From Nisaea sp. (lineage in GTDB: Bacteria > Pseudomonadota > Alphaproteobacteria > Thalassobaculales > Thalassobaculaceae): a stretch of 64,000 bases of DNA. The stretch spans positions 1 to 64,000 of the forward strand of contig NZ_JAEPQA010000013.1 of assembly GCF_017640745.1 (NCBI RefSeq), written 5' to 3'. Positions 34,560 through 41,503 of this stretch are shown here, one piece after another. A model generated the notes under the pieces. The model made no database searches and was not told the DNA's origin. It saw only the letters and a list, made by a program, of their open reading frames with translations. The translations under genes were made by a program, and so were the position numbers. The stretch's first letter is position 1. Each line of letters begins with the position of its first letter.

Positions 34560-35039
34560 TCAGCCGCCTGCCAGAAGGTCTATCGGGAAACCCGCTGCGC
34601 CTTTCACCTCCTTGGTGACGACATAGGTGTAATAGCGCTTCACTCCGGCGTCGCTCTCCAGCAGCCGGTCGATCAGGCGCTGGTAGCTCGCGACATTGCG
34701 GGTCACGACCTGAAGGAGATAGTCGAGCCCGCCGCCGAGAGCCCAGCAGGCGACGATCTCGCGCTCCGCCCTAACCTTCGCCTCGAAACGCGAGAAATCC
34801 TCGCTCCTGTGATTGTCGAGCTCGACGGTGACGAAGACCGCCATGTGTTCCGCCAGCGCCTCGAGCGCGATGCGGGCACCGTAGCCGCGCACGATGCCGG
34901 CCGCCTCCAGCCGCTGCAGCCGCTCCCAGCAGGGCGTGTTGGAGAGATTGACCCGCTTCGCCAGCTCGGATTTCGAGATCCGTCCCTCCTCCTGCAGGAT
35001 GGCGAGGATCTTCAGGTCGCGGGCGTCGAGCTTCAGCAT
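34560..35039 (-). CDS. doeX: Lrp/AsnC-family regulator, probable DoeX
   Basis: The 159-residue protein has an N-terminal winged helix-turn-helix (DLKILAILQEEGRISKSELAKR and LSNTPCWERLQRLEAAGIV) and a C-terminal RAM ligand domain (AVFVTVELDNH, VACWALGGGLDYLLQVV). In halophiles DoeX binds upstream of the ectoine degradation genes and responds to pathway intermediates. Position between eutC (9 bases) and the aminotransferase gene supports the assignment. A perfect palindrome upstream of eutB and doeA is a candidate binding site. Confidence 0.85.
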   Translation of the reverse strand: MLKLDARDLKILAILQEEGRISKSELAKRVNLSNTPCWERLQRLEAAGIVRGYGARIALEALAEHMAVFVTVELDNHRSEDFSRFEAKVRAEREIVACWALGGGLDYLLQVVTRNVASYQRLIDRLLESDAGVKRYYTYVVTKEVKGAAGFPIDLLAGG

Positions 35040-35048
35040 CGGCGGGCC

Positions 35049-36041
35049 TCAGGCGGAAATGACGGCGCCGGTCCCGGCCCGCGCCGCCAGCGCGACGGCA
35101 TGGGTGGCGATGGCGGTATCCTGCGCTCCGGTCCCGGTCAGGTCCGCGAGGGTGATGTCGCTCGGAGCCTGGCGTCCTTTCGCCTTGCCTGCGATCACAT
35201 CGCCAAGCTCCGAGAACGTCTGGTCAGGCCTGGCGGCACCGGCCGCGATGGCAGCGCGCAGCTCGCCCTGGATACGGCACTGGCTGAGCCGGTCGGGGAC
35301 ATAGGCGGAGAGCCGCTCGAAGGCGGTGGGGTCGATCTCCACCTTTCCAGGCTGGTCCGAACCCATCGCGGTCACATGCAGGCCGTCGTGCAGCCAGTCC
35401 GCCCGCAGCACCGGCTCCCGCGCCGGCGTCGTGGTGACGACAAGCTGGCTCTCGGCGACGAGCCGGGCCGGATCCGACTCCGCCCACGCTTCGATGCCGA
35501 GCATCCGGGCGAGATCGGCGGCACAGGCCGTAGCGCGCTCCGGATCGCGCCCCCAGACCAGCACCCGTTCGAACGGCCGGACCAGCCGCGCCGCCTCGAT
35601 CTGCAGCCGCGCCTGCACACCGGTCCCGAACACGCCCGCCGTATGCACATTTCCCGGGGCGAGATGGCGCGCTGCTACGGCACCCGCAGCGGCAGTGCGA
35701 ACATCGGTCAGGTATCCGTTATCCAGCAGAAGCGCCTCGACGAGGCCTGTCTTCGCCGAAAAGAGGATCATCAGGCCGTTGAGGCTCGGCAGGCCAAGCT
35801 TCGGATTGTCGAAAAAGCCCGGACTGACCTTGATCGCGAACCCGTCGAATCCGGGGATATAGGCGGTCTTCACATCCACCTCGCCGTTCGCGGCCGGAAT
35901 CTCCATGGAGAGGATCGGCGGCATGACGACCTCGCCCGAGGCGAGCGCCCGGAACGCGCTCTCGACCACGTCGACGGCCGCGAGATCGAGCTTCACCAGG
36001 TCCCGGAGGTCGGCTTCGGTCAGGATCTTGATGTCAGGCAT
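35049..36041 (-). CDS. eutC: ornithine cyclodeaminase-family protein, EutC of ectoine utilisation
   Basis: The 330-residue protein is an ornithine cyclodeaminase/mu-crystallin family member. It has the NAD-binding GVFGTGVQARLQIEAARL (about residue 140), KVSPGFFDNPKLGLPSLNG and TAMGSDQPGKVEIDP. EutC is encoded with EutB in ectoine clusters and is linked to hydroxyectoine conversion. The ATG at 36041 overlaps the eutB stop by 8 bases, which argues for this start rather than one 21 codons upstream. A plain ornithine or alanine dehydrogenase is the alternative. Confidence 0.85.
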   Translation of the reverse strand: MPDIKILTEADLRDLVKLDLAAVDVVESAFRALASGEVVMPPILSMEIPAANGEVDVKTAYIPGFDGFAIKVSPGFFDNPKLGLPSLNGLMILFSAKTGLVEALLLDNGYLTDVRTAAAGAVAARHLAPGNVHTAGVFGTGVQARLQIEAARLVRPFERVLVWGRDPERATACAADLARMLGIEAWAESDPARLVAESQLVVTTTPAREPVLRADWLHDGLHVTAMGSDQPGKVEIDPTAFERLSAYVPDRLSQCRIQGELRAAIAAGAARPDQTFSELGDVIAGKAKGRQAPSDITLADLTGTGAQDTAIATHAVALAARAGTGAVISA

Positions 36042-37056
36042 GATAGGGCCGCCCTTCGAGCGTGAGGTCTCCGAGGCGGACGGAACGCCCGGCCATGATG
36101 TCATGATGCACGGACATGTCGAGATTGCGACCGGTCACGATCATCGCCGCCGGGCCCGCGAGCCGGGGCAGCTTGCCCGCGATAAGCGCCGCCGCGCCGA
36201 CCGCCGAGCCGCCTTCGCAGACGATCCGGTCTTCGTAATAGAGCGTCTGCATCGCACGGTAGATCTCTTCCTCGGTCACCAGAATGGCGTCGTCCAGCAG
36301 GTCGCGGCACATATCGAGGGTCAGCCGGTTTTCGGCCCCGAGCCCGCCGCCAAGCGAATCCGCAAGGCTCGGCACCTCCTCGACGGAGACATTGCGCCCG
36401 GCCGCAAGCGATTCATACATCGCCGCGCCCCGATCCATCGAGATCCCGATCACCCGGACGGCGGGTTTCACCGCCTTCGCCGCGAGCGCGATCCCGGCCG
36501 CGAGTCCGCCGCCCGAGAGCGGGATCAGCAAAGTCTCCAGACCCGGGCGTGCCTCCATGAGCTCAAGCCCGATGGTCCCCTGCCCCGCGATCACCAGCGG
36601 ATCGTCGAAGGGCGGAATCTCCGCCAAGCCCTCCTGCTCGACCAGCCGCCGGCTTTCCTCCGCCGCCTCGTCCTGCGAGCGTCCGATGATCCGGACCTCG
36701 GCGCCGAGCGCGCGGATGCCGTCCACCTTCGCCTGCGGCACCAGCTCCGACATGCAGACCGCCGCCCTCATCCCCCGAGCCTTCGCGGCATAGGCAACAC
36801 CTCGCCCGTGATTGCCGGTCGAGCAGCAGGTGACACCCGGGCAATCGTCCGGAAGTGCCGCAATGGCATTCGCCGCACCACGGATCTTGAAGGCGCCGAT
36901 CGGCTGGGCGAGTTCAAGTTTCAACAGGATTTCCGTCCCGGCATGGGCCGAAAGATACGACGAGGGCACCAGCGGCGTCTCCAGCGCGATCCCGGCGATC
37001 GCACCGCGCGCCGCTTCCACCGTCGCGTTCGAGAGTTCCCGGCGCCAATCGCTCAC
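36034..37056 (-). CDS. eutB: threonine dehydratase-like PLP enzyme, EutB of hydroxyectoine utilisation
   Basis: The 340-residue fold-type II PLP enzyme has the lysine motif QPIGAFKIRGAANAI (about residue 50), the phosphate-binding loop CSTGNHGRGVAYAAKARG and LLIPLSGGGLAAGIALA. In ectoine clusters this paralogue, EutB, is required for hydroxyectoine use. The long upstream frame is spurious; a GTG at 37056 with AAGGA eight bases upstream yields the family's normal N-terminus. It is first in the minus-strand ectoine operon and divergent from doeA. Confidence 0.86.
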   Translation of the reverse strand: MSDWRRELSNATVEAARGAIAGIALETPLVPSSYLSAHAGTEILLKLELAQPIGAFKIRGAANAIAALPDDCPGVTCCSTGNHGRGVAYAAKARGMRAAVCMSELVPQAKVDGIRALGAEVRIIGRSQDEAAEESRRLVEQEGLAEIPPFDDPLVIAGQGTIGLELMEARPGLETLLIPLSGGGLAAGIALAAKAVKPAVRVIGISMDRGAAMYESLAAGRNVSVEEVPSLADSLGGGLGAENRLTLDMCRDLLDDAILVTEEEIYRAMQTLYYEDRIVCEGGSAVGAAALIAGKLPRLAGPAAMIVTGRNLDMSVHHDIMAGRSVRLGDLTLEGRPYHA

Positions 37057-37112
37057 AGACAAATTTCCTTCCGAAGGGGACAAGTAATTGTGCTTTTTTC
37101 TTTTCAGCATCG

Positions 37113-37124
37113 GCCACATGTGGC
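37113..37124. promoter_or_regulatory. perfect 12-base palindrome between eutB and doeA
   Basis: GCCACATGTGGC is a perfect palindrome centred in the 148-base divergent region. It is well placed to control both the eutB-eutC-doeX-doeD operon and doeA. The Lrp-type DoeX encoded in the cluster is the natural candidate to bind it. Confidence 0.55.
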
Positions 37125-37164
37125 GGCGATTGTCAAATCGACGATGTTGATGCTCAATCGCCGC
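37123..37164. repeat. 10-base perfect inverted repeat with 22-base spacer
   Basis: GCGGCGATTG at 37123-37132 is repeated inverted as CAATCGCCGC at 37155-37164. It overlaps the end of the 12-base palindrome and stops 40 bases before the doeA start. The arms are about three helical turns apart (32 bases), suiting a dimer-of-dimers regulator, or it could fold as an mRNA leader hairpin. Confidence 0.55.
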
Positions 37165-37204
37165 AACTGCCTGATTTCGCAACGCCATCCATGGATTTCC
37201 CGCG

Positions 37205-38404
37205 ATGCCCGACGTCAAACTGCCGTTTTCCCGCGACGAATATGCCGAACGTCTCGCCAGGGTCCGTGTTGCCATGGAGAAGGCCGGGGTCGAGGTCCTG
37301 TTCGTATCCGACCCCTCGAACATGGCCTGGCTGACCGGCTATGACGGCTGGTCCTTCTATGTCCACCAGGGCGTGATCGTCGGCCCCGAAGGCCAGCCGA
37401 TCTTCTGGGGCCGCGGCATGGACGCCAAGGGCGCGATGCGCACCTGCTACATGGACGAGGACAATATCCGCGGCTACGCCGACGATTACGTCATGGCCTC
37501 CGACCGGCATGCGATGCAGGACCTCGCGCAGGTCCTCGCCGACCGCGGCTGGAACGGCAAGACCCTCGGCGTCGAGATGGAGAACTACTACTACTCCGCC
37601 CGCGCCCACTCTGTGCTGACCAAACACCACGAAGGCGAGGTCGAGGACGCGACGGGCCTCGTGAACTGGCAGCGCGGCGTGAAGTCCCCGACCGAGCTCA
37701 AATACATGCGCCGGGCGGCCCGCATCGTCGAGAAGATGCATTCCGCGATCTACGAGCTGATGCGACCGGGCCTCAGGAAGAACGAACTGGTGGCGGAGAT
37801 CTACCGCACCGGCCTGATGGGCGGCGAGGACGAGGAAGGCAGCTTCGGCGGCGACTATCCCGCCATCGTGCCGCTGCTGCCCACCGGCAAGGACGCCAGT
37901 GCCGCGCATCTGACCTGGGACGATGCAGAGCTGGAGCCGCACGCAGCCACCTTCTTCGAGATCGCCGGCTGCTACCGCCACTATCACGCCCCGCTCTGCC
38001 GCACGATCCATCTCGGCCCGCCGCCGCTCGACATGCTGCGCGCAGAGGAAGTGGTCCTCGAAGGGATCACGGACGGGATCGAGGCGGCGCGCGCCGGCAA
38101 CACCACAGGCGACATCGCCCGCGCTTTCTATGCTGTGCTGGAGAAGCACGGCGTGAAGCGCGAGGGCCGCTGCGGCTATCCGATCGGGCTCTCCTATCCA
38201 CCGGACTGGGGCGAGCGCACCATGTCGATCCGCCCGAGCGACAATTCCGTGCTGCAGCCGAACATGACCTTCCACTTCATGCCGGCACTCTGGATGGACG
38301 ATTGGGGGCTGGAGATCACCGAGACCATCCGCATCACCGAGGACGGCCCGGCCGAATGCCTCGCCAATGTCGAGCGCAAGCTCTTCGTAAAGGAGGATGC
38401 ATAA
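37205..38404 (+). CDS. doeA: ectoine hydrolase (peptidase M24 fold)
   Basis: The 399-residue protein has a creatinase-like N-terminal domain (about 1-165, with VLFVSDPSNMAWLTGYDGWS) and an M24 pita-bread domain. Motifs include FFEIAGCYRHYHAPLCRTIH and MTFHFMPALWMDDWGLEITE. DoeA (EutD) opens the ectoine ring to N-acetyl-2,4-diaminobutyrate. Length and sequence follow DoeA of Halomonas closely as remembered. The gene is divergent from eutB and is followed by a deacetylase-like gene after 6 bases. The ribosome site before its ATG is weak. Confidence 0.92.
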   Translation: MPDVKLPFSRDEYAERLARVRVAMEKAGVEVLFVSDPSNMAWLTGYDGWSFYVHQGVIVGPEGQPIFWGRGMDAKGAMRTCYMDEDNIRGYADDYVMASDRHAMQDLAQVLADRGWNGKTLGVEMENYYYSARAHSVLTKHHEGEVEDATGLVNWQRGVKSPTELKYMRRAARIVEKMHSAIYELMRPGLRKNELVAEIYRTGLMGGEDEEGSFGGDYPAIVPLLPTGKDASAAHLTWDDAELEPHAATFFEIAGCYRHYHAPLCRTIHLGPPPLDMLRAEEVVLEGITDGIEAARAGNTTGDIARAFYAVLEKHGVKREGRCGYPIGLSYPPDWGERTMSIRPSDNSVLQPNMTFHFMPALWMDDWGLEITETIRITEDGPAECLANVERKLFVKEDA

Positions 38405-38410
38405 GCCGTT

Positions 38411-39574
38411 ATGCAGGCAACCCGCGAAGAGACCCTCTCGATCCTCCAGGACCTGATCGGCTTCCCGACGGTTTCCGCCGACAGCAATCTGGCGCTGATC
38501 GGCTATGCGGCGGACCGGCTCCGCGATCTCGGAGCCGAGGTGAAGCTCTACCGCGACGAAAGCGGGGCCAAGGCCAATCTCTTCGCCACCATCGGCCCCG
38601 AGGTCGACGGCGGGATCGTGCTCTCAGGGCACAGCGACGTGGTGCCGGTTGCGGATCAGGACTGGTCGAGCGACCCGTTCGAGATGCGGATCGCGGACGG
38701 CAAGGCCTACGGGCGCGGCACCTGCGACATGAAGGGCTTCATCGCCGCCTCCCTGGCGATGGCGCCGCACTATGCCGCGCAGGACCTGAAGCGGCCGGTG
38801 CATTTTGCCTTCACCCATGACGAGGAGGTTGGCTGCCTCGGCGCGCAGGCACTGATGCACGACCTTGCCCTGCTGCCCTTCCGCCCCGCCGTCTGCATCA
38901 TCGGCGAGCCGACCGAGATGCGGATCATCGAAGGGCACAAGGGTTGCTGCGAATATACCGTCACCTTCACCGGCATGGAGGGGCACGGCTCGCAGCCCGA
39001 CCTCGGCGTCAACGCGGTCGAATATGCGGTGCGCTACGTGACCAAGCTGATGGAACTGCGCGAGGCGCTGAAAGGCCGGGTGCCGGAGGGCTCGCGCTTC
39101 GATCCGCCCTGGAGCACCCTGCAGATCGGCCGGCTTTCCGGCGGCGTCGCCCATAACGTCATTCCCGGCCTGGCGACCCTCGACTGGGAAATGCGCCCAG
39201 TCGTGAAGGCGGACATGGATTTCGTGAAAGACCGGATCGCCGATTATGTGAAAGACGAGCTGCTGCCCGCCATGCGCAAGGTCTCGCCGGATGCCGACAT
39301 TGTCACGCAAGTGATTGGAGAGGTCGACGGGCTGGAGCCGGTTCCAGAAAACGAGGCGCTCCGCATCGTCGCCGAGCTGACCGGGGCAAACGGCGCTGAT
39401 CTCGTGGCCTTCGGCACCGAGGCCGGACTGTTCCAGAAGCTCGGGATCTCCACCGTCGTCTGCGGCCCCGGCTCCATCGAGCAGGCCCACAAACCCGACG
39501 AGTTCATCGCACTCGACCAGATCGACCAGTGCCTGACCATGCTGGAAAGGCTGACGGCGAAGCTGACCACCTAG
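38411..39574 (+). CDS. M20-family deacetylase (ArgE-like), probable N-acetyl-diaminobutyrate deacetylase
   Basis: The 387-residue metallopeptidase shows the M20 metal site: GGIVLSGHSDVVPVADQDW, DGKAYGRGTCDMKGFIAAS, HDEEVGCLGAQ and IIGEPTEMRIIEGHKG. Its sequence reads like acetylornithine deacetylase. Directly after doeA it most likely removes the acetyl group from N-acetyl-2,4-diaminobutyrate, the step done in Halomonas by DoeB, which belongs to the unrelated AspA/AstE family. A housekeeping arginine role cannot be ruled out. Its stop shares CTAG with the stop of the convergent lysR gene. Confidence 0.82.
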   Translation: MQATREETLSILQDLIGFPTVSADSNLALIGYAADRLRDLGAEVKLYRDESGAKANLFATIGPEVDGGIVLSGHSDVVPVADQDWSSDPFEMRIADGKAYGRGTCDMKGFIAASLAMAPHYAAQDLKRPVHFAFTHDEEVGCLGAQALMHDLALLPFRPAVCIIGEPTEMRIIEGHKGCCEYTVTFTGMEGHGSQPDLGVNAVEYAVRYVTKLMELREALKGRVPEGSRFDPPWSTLQIGRLSGGVAHNVIPGLATLDWEMRPVVKADMDFVKDRIADYVKDELLPAMRKVSPDADIVTQVIGEVDGLEPVPENEALRIVAELTGANGADLVAFGTEAGLFQKLGISTVVCGPGSIEQAHKPDEFIALDQIDQCLTMLERLTAKLTT

Positions 39575-40455
39575 GGCGCAAACGCGCTCGCGATATCGCC
39601 GAGGGAAGACACCAGGATCGGCAGCGGATCTCGGTCCTGCACGGCAAGGCCGACAGTGTATTCCACAACCGGATCGACCAGCCTGATGGCCGTCAACCCG
39701 CTCGCCGTCCCGATCGTCCGCTCAACGATCTCGGGCAGGACCGCCGCGAAGCCGCCATCCTGCACATGGGCACAGATGCTGATGATCGAATTGCTCTCGA
39801 CCTCCGGAACGGCGACGCAGGAGGCCTGCCGGAAGGCCGCATCGACGATCCGGCGGTTCTGCATGTCGCGCGTCAGCAGACAGAGCGGGAGCGACGCCGC
39901 CTCGGCCCAGGAAACGGTCTCACGTCCGGCGAAGGGGTGCTCCCGGGCAACGAACAAGCGGTAAGACTCCCGGTACAGCGGCCAGGTCTTGCAGTCCTCC
40001 AGCGGCTCGTTGTCGAGATAGGTGATACCGGCGTCGATCGAGTAATCCTCAAGCTGACGGATGATCTCGTTCGAGGTCCGCGAGACGATGCTGAAGCCGA
40101 CCTGGGGATAGAGCTTGCGCAGCGGCCCCGTCAGATCGGGCGTCATCGGCAGGGCGGAGGGGATCACGCCGAGGGTGATGGAGCCGCGCAGATCCCCGGT
40201 CAGCGCCTCAAGCTCCTCGCGCATGCCCTCGCAATCCTCGACGATGCGCTTGGCCCAGCGCAGCACGCGCTGCCCCTCCTCCGTCAGACCGTGATACCGC
40301 TGCCCGCGCATCACGATGGAGACGCCGAGTTCCTGCTCAAGCTGGCGGATCCGGCCGGAAAGGGTCGGCTGGGTGACGTTGCAGATTTCGGCCGCGCGGG
40401 TGAAATGTTCTTCCTGGGCGAGCGCGATGAGATAGCGGAGCTGGCGAATATCCAT
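39571..40455 (-). CDS. LysR-family regulator of the formate dehydrogenase cluster
   Basis: The 294-residue protein has an N-terminal winged helix (MDIRQLRYLIALAQEEHFTR, AEICNVTQPTLSGRIRQLEQ) and a periplasmic-binding-like effector domain. LysR genes of this type commonly flank fds formate dehydrogenase genes and control them, as FdsR does. Here it follows fdsD by 22 bases on the same strand, so it may be both in the operon and its regulator. Ectoine regulation is less likely because that cluster has its own DoeX. Confidence 0.86.
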   Translation of the reverse strand: MDIRQLRYLIALAQEEHFTRAAEICNVTQPTLSGRIRQLEQELGVSIVMRGQRYHGLTEEGQRVLRWAKRIVEDCEGMREELEALTGDLRGSITLGVIPSALPMTPDLTGPLRKLYPQVGFSIVSRTSNEIIRQLEDYSIDAGITYLDNEPLEDCKTWPLYRESYRLFVAREHPFAGRETVSWAEAASLPLCLLTRDMQNRRIVDAAFRQASCVAVPEVESNSIISICAHVQDGGFAAVLPEIVERTIGTASGLTAIRLVDPVVEYTVGLAVQDRDPLPILVSSLGDIASAFAP

Positions 40456-40477
40456 CGGGAGGGAACTGCTCTCGGAT

Positions 40478-40690
40478 CTAGCTGGCGATCGCCTTTTCTA
40501 CACCCTCCCGCGCGAGATCGGTCAAACCATCCGCATTTTTCCTGAGGGTATCCGCAATGCCGGCCCGCATCCGCGGATCCCAGAAATCCCGGATATGCTG
40601 GGCGATCCCCGCCACCGCATCGTCGTGACCGTAGGGTTTGAAGAAGTCGGCGATCTGGTTGGCCATACGGATCAGTTCGTCGGAATTCAT
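40478..40690 (-). CDS. fdsD: NAD-dependent formate dehydrogenase delta subunit
   Basis: The 70-residue protein begins MNSDELIRMANQIADFFKPY and continues HDDAVAGIAQHIRDFWDPRM, the pattern of FdsD. This small subunit is needed for assembly of the soluble molybdenum formate dehydrogenase. Its ATG at 40690 overlaps the fdhD stop (ATGA). Confidence 0.9.
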   Translation of the reverse strand: MNSDELIRMANQIADFFKPYGHDDAVAGIAQHIRDFWDPRMRAGIADTLRKNADGLTDLAREGVEKAIAS

Positions 40691-41502
40691 GCTGCCGGCT
40701 CCTCGGCCGTGAGTGTGTCGAAGATCATGAGTTCGCCCTCGCCCGCGACGGCGAGGGTCAGTCCCGCCTCTTCCGCCGCCCGGAGCGAGAGACTTGTCGG
40801 AGCGGAGGCCGCGGCCACGAACGGCACGCCGATCGCCGCCGCCTTCTGCACCATCTCGAAGCTGATCCGGCTGGACAGCAGGATGAAACAGCGGGAGCGG
40901 TCGATATCGAGCCGTGCCGCCACGCCGGCGAGCTTGTCGAGTGCGTTGTGACGGCCGACATCCTCCCGTACCGCGAGGATCTCGCCCCCTGTTCCGCACA
41001 GTGCGGCCGCGTGGGTCGAGCGGTTCTCGCGCCGCATCTCCTGCAGCCCCGGAAACGCCGCATAGGCGGCGAGCACCGCGTCCGTCCGGGGAATATACCC
41101 GCGCACTTTCGGCAAGGTCGGAACCGCCGCGGCCAAAGTCTGCGCGCCGCAGATCCCGCAGCCGGCGCGGGCAGGAAGATTGCGCCGCCGAGCCTCCGCC
41201 CGTAAGGCATCGGCCTCGGAGACCCTAAGATTGATCACGTAGCCGTCCGCCGCACCGGCGACGGCGCACCGGAGCAGGCCGTTCCGGTCGCGAACGATCC
41301 CCTCATTGAGCGCGAAGCCGATGGCAAAATCCTCAAGATCCGCAGGCGTCGCCATGACCACGGCGAAATGCGCGCCGTTCACCAGGATCGCGACGGGAAC
41401 CTCCTCGGCGACGGACCATCGTGCCGGTCCCGGCCGGGCGCCTCCGCTGACCGTGCCCCAAACCGCCTGGGAGACCGGATACTCGGTAGAGTTCACCCGC
41501 AT
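40687..41502 (-). CDS. fdhD: formate dehydrogenase sulfurtransferase FdhD
   Basis: The 271-residue FdhD/FdsC-type protein passes sulfur to the molybdenum cofactor of formate dehydrogenase. Visible motifs are LEDFAIGFALNEGIV, RAGCGICGAQTLAAAV (paired cysteines of the sulfur relay), REDVGRHNALDKLAG and ILLSSRISFEMVQKA. The ATG at 41502 follows the fdsA stop by one base. Gene order fdsGBA-fdhD-fdsD is the standard fdsGBACD arrangement. Confidence 0.93.
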   Translation of the reverse strand: MRVNSTEYPVSQAVWGTVSGGARPGPARWSVAEEVPVAILVNGAHFAVVMATPADLEDFAIGFALNEGIVRDRNGLLRCAVAGAADGYVINLRVSEADALRAEARRRNLPARAGCGICGAQTLAAAVPTLPKVRGYIPRTDAVLAAYAAFPGLQEMRRENRSTHAAALCGTGGEILAVREDVGRHNALDKLAGVAARLDIDRSRCFILLSSRISFEMVQKAAAIGVPFVAAASAPTSLSLRAAEEAGLTLAVAGEGELMIFDTLTAEEPAA

Positions 41503-41503
41503 T

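Noticed and set aside
39571-40455. LysR gene as regulator of the ectoine genes
   Set aside because: It is on the fds strand 22 bases after fdsD, convergent with the ectoine operon, which has its own DoeX.
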